Source of the DNA: Acanthochlamys bracteata
Taxonomy: Eukaryota > Streptophyta > Magnoliopsida > Pandanales > Velloziaceae
NCBI GenBank assembly: GCA_019914995.1
Contig: CM034135.1
Coordinates: 3,722,501-3,786,500 of the forward strand
Reading direction: 5' to 3'
Length of the DNA stretch: 64,000 bases
The translations under genes were made by a program, and so were the position numbers. Below the pieces are notes generated by a model that was not told where the DNA came from, ran no database searches, and was given only the letters and a program-made list of their open reading frames with translations. This document shows, one piece after another, positions 40,705 through 53,729 of the stretch (within the stretch, counting starts at the first letter, position 1; each line of letters opens with the position of its first letter).

Positions 40705-43700
40705 TTGCCTATCTAGTGTTGTCATATTCATTTTCTTCCATGGCATTTTATCGGTGCTACCGTAATATTTTCTGGCATCTCTCGTATTAAATTATCAAGG
40801 CTATTTCAGAAGACACTGTTTCATACTTCGATGAACTGTAATTAATTTTGTCATGGTTATGTGCTGTAATTTGTTCTCCAAGTCTTAACGAAGCATTTAT
40901 ATTTTGGTACCGTTTGTGAGTAATTTTAAAAAATAAGTTTTAAATAAAAAATATTATTATTTTATTTAATATTAATATTAATAAAATTTTATTAAATATT
41001 AATATTAATATTATTAATAAAATTTTATTAAATAAATTAATTTTATATTTTTAAAATTTTAAATAAATTAAGTAAAATATGATAAAAAAAATAAATTAAA
41101 AATTATTTTTCAGAATGCAATCCGAAACGGCTCTTCTTCATGGTTCTCAATTTCCAGTTATATACCTTTGCTTTCAGAAGCTAATTCCTTTAAATAAGCT
41201 ATGCTCTCACCGTTACATGTACATTATGATTTTCACATAGTAGAATGTTTCCAAATAATTAAGAACTGTTTGGTTTACCTTACCAAAAAAATAGCTATTT
41301 AATTTGTTATTTTATATTTTTAATACATATTTTATAAGTATTTAGAAATTTATTTAAAATTTTAGAAAATATAAAAAAATTCTGCATAATGAAAATTTTT
41401 TATTATATATTTTTATTTTTAATTAAAAAAATAAAATTTATTTTTTAAAAAATAACAATATATTCTATTTTTGAAAAAACTTTATTTTATAAGTATTTTT
41501 AAAACGCATTTTTAGTCGTACTGAAAGAGAATGGCACTGTTTTAGATATATTTTCGTTTGCTATACTGAGTTAGTGACCTTAACATTGTCAAATAGTTAT
41601 AGAATAATAGAATAATAAGTGATACTCATGTCTCTACCCATTTGAGATCTAACATGCATTCTCTTTCAGTAGTTTGGTTTTCCCAAGTATGCTATAAACT
41701 TTGAAGAACTCGAGGCGAGTACAAAGCAAGTAATGCTCGAGTCTATGAGAATCAATTAATATAGCTTGCAAAGATATACGCAGATATCTATTTCAGTAAT
41801 AAATCAACGACAAATAATTCTCAAGTATTAAGACATGTTTGGATTGAAAAGTAATAAATAAAAATATATAAAAAAGTATTAGGATGGAGATGAAAATAAC
41901 AATCATAATATATTTTTGTCTTATTGAGATATATTAATAAAAATAATAATGAATAAATAATTATTATTATTTGATAAGTGAAAAGTAAGTAAGATTAACT
42001 TTTATAAAATATCTGTTCTCAACTCAAAGCAAAATAGAAGATCTTTTTGAATTTTCATCTTTAAATGGTTAGTGATATAGTTCTCAGTACCGCTACAAGA
42101 TATATGAGAAACCTTTTTTATTTGTTTTGATTTTTTTTACAGATCATACAATTTTTGTACTATAGCAGTAGCCAAAGATCTGTTAGATATTATAAATTTA
42201 TTATAATAAATTAGTGATTAATTAATATATAATAAGTTAAATATATATTATATTAGAATGTTAAAAATTAAGAAAGATGAATCATCACTTAAAAAGTTAA
42301 AAATTAACGGTTAAAAATTTTGAAATATTTTTTATAAAATGAAAGAGAATTAATATAAAGATGAAAAAATAATTATTTAAAAGTTACAAAATTTGCTTAG
42401 AATATCATATGTATGAACGAGAGATTATCTACTGTTGAACCGTTAGGAGTCGAGCTATTGTAGAGCTAGACCTGTATGCAGAGAGGTTATCTGCTGTCTT
42501 GAAAGTAGTTTGACTGACCGTTTCATCAACGTTTTTTTAATTTTTAATATATATTTTCTAATATATATTTTATAAATATTTAAAAAATTTATTTAAAAAT
42601 TTAGAAAATATAAAATATTTTACATAATAAAATATTTTCATTATAAATTTTTATTATATTTTTAAAAATAAAAAAATAAATTTTTTTTCATTTAAATAAA
42701 TTATAGTTTATAAGTATTCTTAAAAAACCCCTTTGGTCGTGCTGGCAAATGAAGTTAATCCGAGATTTCTCTTTCATGATTTTCTGTATCTCGTTTTATA
42801 TCATTGAAGTGGCAATGAGTGTACGGACAGCGTATTGTGTATCTCGTTTGATTGATTAACGTGTCCTTCAAAGCGTGGAGAACCGCTTGATTCACGTGTA
42901 TCAGCATGCCTTTTGCGTATAAGACGAGTAATCTATTATTTGGGGACAAAATTATAAAAAAAAGTTAGATGAGAATAAAGATAAAAATAAAAATAAAGAT
43001 AAGAATTAAGAACAGTTATTTGATATTACTATATTTAGATATATTTGTTAGATTAAACTTTAACCCTGTTTAGATAGAAAATAGATAGATGGTAATAGAA
43101 GTACATATTTAATAAAGATTATTCACACGCTTTTTTCTATTATATTAATCTAGATTTTGATCAATAAACTAATCTAAAATTAAATTCATAAAAATTATGT
43201 TAATTCAAAATTCTAATTTTAAAATAGCTTCTGTTAATGTAATTTTAGTTTACTTTTACTATATTAATCTAACTTTATATTAGTAAATACTTAATGTAAA
43301 AAATTTAATCATAAAATTTATTATTTTAAATCAATTAAAATATACAAAATTATTAATTTTAAAATAAAAAATAATAAGTGCTAATTTTTCTAAATTTTAA
43401 CAAAACCCACTTTACAAACTGAAAGAAAATGTAATTTTATAAATACTTTACAATTTCGTAAGACCACCTTTGTAAACCGCCTCAGAACTTCCTTCCTCAC
43501 ACAACAAAGAACGAAGAAGAAACAAAAAAGAAATAAAAAATAAAAAATAAAAACTAAAGAGAAAAAGGAAAGAGAAAATTTAGAATATATTGAAAGTGTT
43601 TTTAAAAGATATGAGTTTTATCTTTTTTAACTCAAAAAAAATAAATAATATCAAATTTTATAATATAAAATTTTCTATATTTTTAAATTTAAATAAATTA

Positions 43701-43839
43701 TAAAAAAATATTAAAAAATAATAAATTAAAATATAAAATACTTTTTAGAACTCATTCCTAAACGCGACATTAGTCTTTACTTTCACCCATCTCACCCTCC
43801 AATTTTAAAGTGTAAGCATTCCAACCTCACATAAGATTA

Positions 43840-44064
43840 GGGCTTGTTTACGTATCCATTTAAACTCATTTATATCACAAAATACATTACAACATCAAAT
43901 AAATAATTTCTATTAAAAATTATTTTTTAAAATTTAATTTTAAAACTTACTTATATTATAAAATAATTATAAAATTTTATTTTTTATTAAATATTTTTAA
44001 TTTTTAATTTAATTTTTTTAACTCAATTCCTAAAAAGTGAGTTTACACTAAAGTAAACACGCCC
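43840..44064. mobile_element. MITE of group C (best copy)
   Basis: The element is 225 bp with inverted ends (GGGCTTGTTTACGTATCC, and AAAGTAAACACGCCC at the right). TTA flanks it at 43837-43839 and 44065-44067. It is non-coding. The target duplication suggests a PIF/Harbinger-type origin. Confidence 0.75.
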
Positions 44065-44730
44065 TTAAAGAAGATGAAAATTGATCTATGTTCATCTTAT
44101 TTTTTAAAAAAAATACTTTTCAATTTTACAATATCATATTTTTAAATAAAACTTTTATATTATTTTGTAGAATTTATTAAAAATTTTCTAAAATATAGAA
44201 AAGTTTTATTATTACTTAATTTTTAGTATTTTTTAAAAATTTAAAAATAGAATTTATTCTTTAAAATAGAATAAAAATACCGTTTAATTTAGAAAAATAT
44301 ATTTATAAAGACATTCAAATATCTCTTATATAAATTTTGTCAAATACAAATGAATTAGTTAATATCATTCCAATTTATTGTTTTAAATCTCCAACCAAAC
44401 ACCACGTAAAGATCTGCCCAATTCTATTTTACTTAAACCACCTTGTATTTTTTGAGAATATATTTTGACATTTAAAATTTTGTAGTTGCTCAAGTATTTT
44501 TCGGGAATACTCTTTCTACCAATAAATAATTGCATCTCAAACCTTCATCTCGGAATTTCAAGGGTCAATAGTGCGAAAGATAACAGCATGGGCTATCGAA
44601 TCTCATACCTCCTCTCTTATTTTCGTGATACTTCTTTCTTCGTATTTTTTTTTGTTCTCATCTCCCGCCCGTTAACGGAACAATCCATCGATCGGATCCT
44701 CGAGATCGCGCTTGAGAGTTCGGCGGCAAG

Positions 44731-47700
44731 ATGAACGATGCAGATGTATCGAAGCAGATCCAGCAGATGGTCCGGTTTATCCGGCAGGAAGCAGAGGAGA
44801 AGGCTAACGAGATCTCTGTCTCCGCTGAAGAGGTAAACATCTTTTCTCTAGAATCCGTTTCGCTGAATTTAATCTGTGTTTTGACGTAATTTTCCCTATT
44901 CAAATTAGTAATTTTGTTAACTTTTTGGTCTATTACGACAAGAAGATTTTGTCTTTTTCGTTGGCATGTTTTGAAGTTTGTATATTTCAATCATTCGGTT
45001 TTATTTTATTGTTGACTCATCATGATTAAGATGAGTATCTAATGCGTTTTGCGATTGGAAGGGATGTAATGTTGAAGAATGGGACAGGATTACAGAATAT
45101 CTGTTAGAGTGTCATATTGTGAACTGTGATTAAAGATTGCAATGGAATTATGAAGGGTATAAGAATGCGAAGAAGTAACGCAATGGAATTATGAAGAGTA
45201 TAAGAACGCAAAAAGGTAAGTGTTGTAGTGAACATTGTACAGTTGATGATACTGTTTGCTGCATTTCAAGGAGAACAAGTGGTAATATATAGCTGACTTC
45301 AATATTCCTTATTTAAGTTTCCAGGCATATGAAATTTCAATCATAACTAACATAACTTGAAACTTTAGTTTACAAGATTTTAACCAAAAGTAGTTTTGCT
45401 AATGTTAAATAAATTGGATACAATGATAAAGGCAAAAGATACTTGTAACTTTCAAGTTACTCATTTTGCATAAAATACGAGCTAAAGCACAGAAATCCAC
45501 CTTGTGGACACCACTTCCAAACCAAGAGTATTTAGTCCAAAAACGAGGTTAAGGCTTAAGGTTAGCTTTGTGTTGCCTTTAAAACTCTCTATTATTTTCT
45601 TCATCATCTAGGGCAGTAAGGATACTAGATGCTGTATTGCCCAAATATTTTGAGAAGTTGGAGAGGCTTGTTGCACTAGCATTTGGGTAGAATTTTAGTA
45701 TGCATGGGTCCCCAATGTTTATGGATGGGTGTGATAAGAAGTTAGTTCAAGTCAAAATGAATCTGCTGTGGGACTTCAAAATCAAAACATTAACAAGGAA
45801 GTTGACAAATAGAAGTAGATAGAATACTAGGAGATGTATTTACCCATTAAAAGTTTTATCTGCATAGCGGTATGATCCCTATGGCACTGATATGGAGAAG
45901 TATCAATGTGCTTGACTGGCAAAATACTTCATAATAGCAACAAAATGGTGTAAGGGGATCTTTGAGGCTGGACCCACTTAGTAGCTAAGGCTTTGTTGTT
46001 TGTGCTCATTGTGCAAGTTAAGGCACATGAGTCCTGTTTTTCTTGGTGCTGAAGAATATCCCCAAGATTGATACCTTATGGACCATGAAAGAATAACAAA
46101 GGTTTAAGGTAGCTACAACATAAATGACAAATAAATATTCTATTGTCATTGTACGAGATGACGAGGTCTACCTTCATCTTTGCTTTTTTACTTTTTTCAC
46201 TTCCAGAAGACTTGTGCAAATTCAAACAAGTTATAATTGTACTGAGTTGGAGTGTACATGTAAGATGCTCTGTCAACTATCCGTTGTTGTGCAATATATT
46301 TTTTGTGTTTGTGGTGCAGCATGAGTTAATCAAGTTTTATGTTTTCATTAAAGGGCAGTTAGATTGATTTTGAGGAGCTAACTTGCACTAGTTTAACTGA
46401 TATGGATTTATCCAACTTGTAGGAATTCAACATAGAGAAGTTACAACTAGTTGAAGCTGAGAAAAGGAAGATCCGACAAGAATATGAGCGAAAGGAAAAA
46501 CAAGTTGAAGTTAGAAGGAAGATGTGAGTGATACTCTAATGCTTTACTTCTCGATTCATATTCTGTGATGCCATTGCGATTCAAATCACATAGAAGAAGA
46601 GTATCTCTATATGAACATGCTGATTAAGTTGGCTTCCTCTTTGGTCAGGGCAATGTGTTTCGTACATCATGTAGGTTGCTAGCTATGGTTTTTTTCTGTT
46701 GTATTGAGAAGAGTACTAAAATTTTGCTAACTTTTCTTCTATATCATTTGCAGTGAGTACTCAATGCAACTAAATGCATCACGTATCAAAGTTTTGCAAG
46801 CTCAGGATGATTTAGTAAACTCCATGAAAGAAAATGCTAGCAAAGAGCTTGCACGTGTTTCTCATAATCAAGAGGCATATCAGAAGCTTCTGAAGGATCT
46901 CATTGTTCAGGTAAACTGCAGCAAGTTTTCTATCGTGCAAAGTTACTTGAATTGTTGAATGCAAGTATGTAGACAAGTTCTTCTTGATACTCCGTTTCAT
47001 TCTTTAACAGTTTAATGTGAGTAGGCTTTTGCAACTGCCCAAGTAAGTGGACATATAACATTAAAGTTGTTTAATCACCTTAATTGTTAAAATAGTCTAC
47101 AAAGGACCGCATTTGCCTATGACTAGCAATAGCAAGCAGATGTTACAACTGTTTTGTTTCTTAAGATAGCATTAGCATGTGAGGATTAAGTCTTCTCCTT
47201 GGACATTTTTAATTAGATTGTTTGTAATGTTTTTTGTTGCTTTTGTATGTTGGTCTATATAGTGACTTCCAATGACTTTAGAGGGATTGGTTCTCTGATA
47301 ACCAAGTTGCAGAAAATTGAATTTAGAAATGACTGATGATTTTTTGAAGTATACTATCATAACCACATCTTGAATTACAGCAATTTTTTCATTCTCTTGT
47401 GTAAGTTTTAATTGCTCATGTGATATCTAGTTACTTATATTCACTAGTAAAATTCTTGGTACATATGTGCTATGTTTGGGGCTCATGTATAACCTGTTTT
47501 TCAGAGTTTGCTACGTTTGAAGGAACCATCAGTTCTGTTGCGCTGCAGAAAAGTTGACCGTGAACTTGTGGAGTCTGTCTTGGATGAGGCAAAAAAAGAG
47601 TACAGTGAAAAGGCAAAAGTTCATCCTCCTAAAATTACTGTTGATGATGTATATCTTCCACCACCTCGAAAGGATGATGAGTCTCATGGTTCTTTCTGGT

Positions 47701-49685
47701 AAGCCTGCAAGATCATCTGATTTCAGATACTAGTGGATCATCTTAGTGCATGTAACTTCTATTGAAAGTCCAGCGACTATTAGTCTTACTGATAGGTCTG
47801 AGTTCCTATTATTTTTAGATTTATGATATAGTGTTGCCATTTTGTTAAGTATTTCTGTAACAAGATCTCCTGAATGAAGGTAGCTAGAGTTCTGGATTTT
47901 CAGATCATGATGGAAATAAAAGGTGATAGCGCATAATAAAGAGTTGGATTTTCAACACCAAGTGAATTTCTATGTATCATTAATTTGTTAGACACTTTGT
48001 TAGACTCTTAGAGCGTGTTTCAAACGCCCGTAACTCCACTTTCTCCCACCAGATTTGGAGTTCCAAACAGTTAATATATTTCATTTGCATAAGGAATTCA
48101 GAACTTCACTTCCACATGCGGAACTCCAGTTCTAACTTTCTTATTTACAAACTTTTCAATGCAATTCTATCTTTCAATTTTCAACTCGTTTCCAAAAACT
48201 ATTGAAACACAAAAATTAAACTCCACTTCCAACTCATTTTTCAAAAAATTCTACTTCTTACTTTTCACTTTCACGAAACTCAATTATGGGCATTTGAAAC
48301 ACGCCCTTACTTTAGTTTTCTTGGTCATAATTAAACGCTGTCTTTACCTTGCTGTATATCACTTGACTATTGCCTTGCACACTCAGCCACTGCGATTCAA
48401 CTAACAAGCACCAAGTTTGGTTAGTGATGATTCCTGTATTTGGACTGAAAACTGACTAAAGGTCTGTGGCTAATTAAATAATCCTGAAAATTGATTGCTG
48501 CAATTGACTAAAGGTCTGTGCTATAAGCGGGACCTCAAGTTATGGAAGATCATGTTTATGTATGTCTCATTCCTCACGAGATGTTGGTTTATTTCTCACT
48601 AGAATTAAATGATCATTTGAAATGCTTAATTGTGATCAACTTTCATGATTGTAAAAACTAATTGCTATTGTTTGACATTCATGTTTATTCAGTCTTTCCC
48701 TTTAACGTCTAGCTTCTATAATGGATTGTCCTATTTTCAGCTATTTATATTTCTATTGATAACCTGAAATAATAACTAAGTTTTGTATTTCCTGACAAAC
48801 AGCTCCGGAGGCGTTGTGTTGGCTTCTGAAGATGGAAAGATTGTGTGTGAAAATACACTGGACGCAAGACTTGAAGTTGCTTTCAGAAAGAAATTGCCTG
48901 AGGTATGAGAATATGCATACTACTATTAGTATTTCTCCCATGGGTGTTGTGTGGATATATGTTTTGTTGAATTTCTGGAGACCTGGGTCTTGTTTGGAAA
49001 AACTTCTGGTTTAAACTTTTACTTCAAAAATTTGAGTACAGAATAAAATATCTCTAATAAAAAGAATGGGCAAACTAAAACCTAAAACCAAATATGTAAG
49101 TGTTTGGGGTCCTTACCATAACACCTACCCTCATTTTTTTATTTTTAATTTTTTTTAATAAGTCTCTTTTTGTTAGAACTTAAGAAATATTTGAACGTGT
49201 TTAGAGTGTCCATTAGTTTAAATTCAAAGCGGTTGAACTGATAGCTGTCATTACTTCTCTTATTCACTAAATTAACAAGCTAGAAAGCTGTTTTTTGGTG
49301 CTTAAGATTACTTTGTTTAGATATGTAACTTATAGTTCTCTAACTCACTAAATTAACAAGCTAGATAGCTGTTTTTTGGTGCTTAAAATTACTTTGTTTA
49401 GATATGTAACTTAAAGTTTCATCAAGCTTAAACCTTTGAACAAGGAAAACTGTTGCATTAATTGCAAAAGTAGGCCCACTATGTGAATGAGTTTTGTTCA
49501 CGGTGTATAATGCCAAAATTCGTAAGTTAATTAGTGCTAATTAGTCTTTCACTTGTGGTAGATCCCTGGATTGCTCAGTATCTTCCAAGTACCAGTAGAC
49601 TCTTCAACCGTTATCTAATAACCTTTATTTTCTTATTCGTTTGTTGCAGATTCGGAAGCAGCTTTTTGGGAAGGTACAAACCTAA
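44731..49685 (+). CDS. VHA-E: V-type proton ATPase subunit E
   Basis: This is a peripheral-stalk subunit of the V1 sector, which with subunit G holds the catalytic head against rotation while protons are pumped into the vacuole or trans-Golgi. Exons are 44731-44832, 46423-46523, 46754-46910, 47505-47698, 48803-48902 and 49650-49685. All borders are GT-AG and in phase, and the protein is 229 residues, as expected. It begins MNDADVSKQIQQMVRFIRQE. A long charged N-terminal helix (EAEEKANEISVSAEEEFNIE) follows, and the globular C-terminal part contains SGGVVLASEDGKIVCENTLD and RLEVAFRKKLPEIRKQLFGK. The last residues are VQT, where many plant homologues read VAA or similar. Introns carry a complete MITE, an 81-bp tandem duplication and a 41-bp tandem duplication. 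Confidence 0.97.
45139..45220. repeat. 41-bp tandem duplication in VHA-E intron 1
   Basis: Copies start at 45139 and 45180, each beginning GCAATGGAATTATGAAG and containing GTATAAGAA, with a handful of differences. Confidence 0.85.
48011..48306. mobile_element. Tourist-like MITE (group B, inverted) in VHA-E intron 4
   Basis: The element is 296 bp. The left end is GAGCGTGTTTCAAACGCCCG, and the right end, read in complement, is GGGCGTGTTTCAAATGCCCA, an unusually well-kept inverted repeat. TTA duplications lie at 48008-48010 and 48307-48309. The interior resembles the complement of the copies at 7612 and 24386. Well-kept ends suggest a relatively recent insertion. Confidence 0.88.
49255..49420. 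repeat. 81-bp tandem duplication in VHA-E intron 5
   Basis: Two adjacent copies (about 49255-49335 and 49336-49420) share CACTAAATTAACAAGCTAGA and CTGTTTTTTGGTGCTTAA with only a few mismatches. Confidence 0.9.
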
Positions 49686-50387
49686 TTTTTCGAAGACCAG
49701 AGCTTTGGCGTAATAAAGAATCAGCCTTTCATCTCTTCTATTCTGTTTATCTGATGTGTTTTGCTGCTTTTGAACTAATGTGTTCCAGCCCATCTTACTT
49801 TGCTAGATTGTTATTTGTAATACTCTTTAATTTATTCGTCTATGTCAAGTCTATGAAGATACTGTAAATTGTCATTACAGTCAATGAACTTTAGGGGGAG
49901 ATTTGTGTTTTGTATTTGATTTCCTTCCAATTGATTATCGCTTATTCATTATCTGCTTGCACTTAGTGAGTAAACCCAGTGGTCGTCATGCTCTCGTTTT
50001 AAGGGCAAATAATCTCAATTGCCAACTTCTCCGATGAATGAACTGAGGTTTGCTGCAATTTTCTCTATAGAGGCATATGTCCCGGAGAAGGCATCGAGGC
50101 CAGTGCATGAACTATTTCTCAGTGTGGAGTAGCCTTACACTGTTATTTATCAGAAAATATAAGTAGGACACGACAAAAATATCATAGTATGCTAATATCA
50201 TACCACTGTACAGAATGAGCCTTAAAACAATTTGAGCATGATTTCTGTACCTATATGAACAATGAAACAAAGCTCTGGACGCCATCAAGTTCATGACCTG
50301 TTACATTCTAAACAAAACCCACAGGCCAAGGCTCCATTCCTCCATACCAGCGAATTGAAACATGATCCAAATACATGAATGGTGCTC
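49686..50387. other. Convergent 3' region of VHA-E and the NPH3 gene
   Basis: The two stop codons are 702 bp apart, facing each other. The stretch should hold both 3' untranslated regions. No additional gene was seen. Confidence 0.6.
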
Positions 50388-53300
50388 TTATGATGATGAT
50401 GATGCAGATTTCCGTTGTCTCCGCCTATTCTTGCTATCTGATCCTTGTGATTTCCTAGGGTTTCTATGCTGATGCCCGCCTGGAGGACCAAATATCTTTA
50501 TTCGATCGATCCCTTTTGATAATGTTGCAAAAATTGCTCTCCTGTGTTCCCCTGACCTATTTTCCCTCATGCCTCGCTTCATGAAGGCTTGCTCCTTCTC
50601 CAGCTCAGTGAGCCTCACTCTCATCCTGGCGATCTCAAGCTTAAGTTCTCTATTCTCTCGCCTCAGAGAAGCATAACTATCTCTAGGTGAAACTGCTGCA
50701 CTTGGAATTCCACTGCTGATGCCAATCATTGTCTGAGAGAAGAAGCCATCACCAGAGCTACTGGAGAGAGAGGACTTGAGGCGGAGCTGCTCGAAGTAGA
50801 TGACGCGAACAATCATTTGGACTGGAAGGCGGTCGTTCTGGGCGGCATGGTTTGAGGCTTCCTGAGAGAGCTTTTGGCAGTCTATGAGCTTGCATAACCG
50901 CTTGCACTCGGACTCCGTCATTGATGGATGTGCCTGAAACAAAAATTTCAAAAGTTTGATTCAGGTAGTTAATTGTCATACTCATTCCCAATTAGGTAAT
51001 GCATAACACGTTTTCACATATTATACAAAAATAACAGCAAACTACTGCATGATGTTTGTGACCATATTCTGAAGAACGTCTTTGTTGTTTCTGTACGTGA
51101 CAAGCAAAGGCACCATTTAAGAGCTATTAACCAGTAAGTTTCATATCTATGACCGAGTAGACAAAAGCTCTTGCTGATAAAAAATTCTAAAGAGTTTACC
51201 TTCAAGTATATATCAATGGCTCTATAGAGACCATCCTCAATAACACGAGTATAATCTGGCAGAAGCTCAATGATTGCCATGAACTTCTGTAGCTTCAAGT
51301 AGGGATCCGGTGCAATCTCCGCAAGATAACCGTCCATAAGCCTTCCAACTTTCAAAATTGCACTATGACTGGGGGTCTTGAGGCTTTCGGTTTCATAGTC
51401 ATACTGTGGTGATTCTTCAGACCCCTCATCCTCAATCCTTTGCAAGAAGTTGACCAGTATACGGTACACTGTATCGACATCAAACAATAATCCACCTCGA
51501 TGTGATGAAGGGATCAGCAAATCATCAAGTGATGCCATTTCCAATTGAAAACCAATTCTCCTCTCCAGCTCCATCCTCCAACTGAGGGATGCATCCACCA
51601 CCATTGCCATCCTCAACATTCCAAAAAGGAAGGATAGAGGAATAGATGTAATCTTTTCTGTAGGGAAGAGACCTACAAGAGTTTCCACTATTACTCTCTG
51701 GTCTTCTCCAACAACAACAGAAGAGTCCCAAGGCTGATGCTTCTCAACATCTTTGAGATATGTGTGGGCGTAGTGTATTAAAGATTTGTTAATGCTATCA
51801 GATCTGACACCTGTTCTCCTCATAGCTGTGATGACCCGCTGATATAGATCAATTTTAAGAACAGAGAGGTCTTCTAACCACCAGTCTTGAAAATCCATAT
51901 CCAGTTTTCCAGATCCACTATCACATTCCAAACGTGCCAAACCAGAGACCAACTGCTCCTTGCTTGTGTTAGTTGCAATTGCGTCTATACACCTATCAAC
52001 AATGCCAATATCTTCTGCTGTTGGATATAATCCATCACATGAACATAGAACTTCCACAGATTTCTCTAGACTCTGAATCACTATCTCATTCAAGTATGTT
52101 TCTGTTCGAGAAATGAGATTTTCTTCTCTATACTCTTCTGTCATTTCTAGATACTCAGCAATGCATCTTAGATGAGCAACATTGCCCGTGTTTATCTCAA
52201 AGTTGGTACCATAGCAAAACTTAATAGCAAGTTCAAATGCTTCAGCTCCCCCAGGAACATTCAGAAGCTCCAACTTGGAGAGTTCTGGATCCCTGGATTC
52301 CACGACCATCTTACGAATCTTCCCACTTCGAGCTACCAGAGGGAACTTCAACACACAATTTCAAGATAAGGGGTTTGACATTTGGGAAATTATGACAGAT
52401 GAGAACTGAAGCTTAAAAGCAGATTATATGAAGTTACTATCTGTTTTTCCTTTCACTGAATAGAGATGAAGTTAGGCAAGAACCAGATGGCAGAACTTCC
52501 CATTGACACTAATATATTGTAATACTAGTGACAGTGAAACATGGTTGGATATAGAATCTATTGGCTTGGCAAAGAAGGGTTAGAAAAGGACAAAGCTTGT
52601 GCACTGTCATAAAGATCATCCATCCAGACATATTTAGTTTTCAGTCCTTCAAATAAATTCCATATACTTTCTTTCTATGTTTTTCTTTTATCAAAAGTGC
52701 CGGAGTACTTTAAGAAGGTACATTACTGATAAACAACTATGAAACTCACACACTATGGTAGAAAATCTATAACCATATCCATCACTACAATCTAGTGTGA
52801 CTAAATTCTGTTTTGCATGAGAAGCTCATAATCTGTAATATGGAAATCATATATGCAAATGAAATTCATCAAAATTCATACGGGGAAATTAAATACAATC
52901 CATATCAGGAAGGTGATAATCTTCAAGAATCATGGATCAATATGCAGGAAGAAGAATCTATTTGATAAAAATAGCATTTGAGCTACTCGCATAGAGATGA
53001 TCTCCGTACCTTGTGCAATAGAAATGATTGTCCATCCACAGTAACCGTGATATCTCCAGCAACATCAGAGAAGATCCTAAACATATGCCATCATCACAAT
53101 TAACAACTAAAAATGATAAAGCAGCCAGCAACAAGATCGTTACTTTTTCTTTACTGTCCTTCCCTAATTATTTTAAAAACTTCGGAAGCGTGTTCTTTGA
53201 ACTGAATGAGTGATCTAACAAAAAGGATAACACAACAATATCAAATTTCCAATTCAATTACATGCCAATCTCCTCAATTTATTTAATTTTCCCACTTTCT

Positions 53301-53658
53301 CATGATTGTTTAACAACGCTATCAATTAAAAGAAGAAAAAGCAACAATAAAAATTTACACAAATAAATAAATAAAACAAAGATAACAATGAATCATACAA
53401 GGTATTAATCTAAGATCAAAATTCAACTTTAGTTTTCATGAGTAAGATTTCACAAACCCATCAAAGTGATCAAACACATTTCATCAACAACGCAAGTGTA
53501 AATCATCTAAAACAAAAACAACAAACGAAAACCAATATTTCACCTAAGCAAACAAAATCACAATCAAAATTCTTAAAAAATAAAAAATAACCTCACCTTT
53601 TACTACTGATAGATGGGTTATAGAATCGTGGTGAAGTTGATGAAAGCTTGGAAGCCAT
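50388..53658 (-). CDS. NPH3/RPT2-type BTB-POZ protein
   Basis: This is a plant NRL-family protein of 606 residues. Relatives such as NPH3 act with phototropins or as CUL3 substrate adaptors, but the role of this member is not known. Exons are 53658-53597, 53076-53010, 52345-51200 and 50933-50388, all GT-AG and in phase. The N-terminal BTB domain starts at IFSDVAGDITVTVDGQSFLL (about 22-130). The NPH3 domain follows and includes PDYTRVIEDGLYRAIDIYLK joined to AHPSMTESECKRLCKLIDCQ and NHAAQNDRLPVQMIVRVIYF. A C-terminal coiled coil lies at about 513-547 (SLRRENRELKLEIARMRVRL), followed by a basic, Ser-ending tail. The start Met precedes a short Ser-rich leader; the open frame above it is mostly the CT-repeat 5' leader. 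Confidence 0.95.
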
Positions 53659-53691
53659 TCCACCACCTCCTGCTATTTCGAGAACGCATCC

Positions 53692-53694
<3 letters not shown>

Positions 53695-53725
<31 letters not shown>
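53695..53725. repeat. CT microsatellite in the NPH3-gene leader
   Basis: This is a 31-bp uninterrupted CT run, (GA)n in the sense of the gene, about 40 bp upstream of the start codon. GA repeats in plant leaders can bind BBR/BPC proteins, but that is only a possibility here. Confidence 0.9.

Positions 53726-53729
<4 letters not shown>

Larger units (their letters stand above)
37330..44730. other. 7.4-kb MITE-dense intergenic region between RPT3 and VHA-E
   Basis: The genes diverge, so both promoters lie at its ends. No gene is recognised inside. It is a mosaic of MITE copies. Group A lies near 37442-37655, 37995-38215, 39138-39372, 40118-40382, 40909-41133, 41270-41512, 42525-42740, 43590-43775 and 44095-44330. 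Group C lies near 40453-40704 and 43840-44064. The frames at 39667-39870 and 42755-42949 look spurious. Confidence 0.55.
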
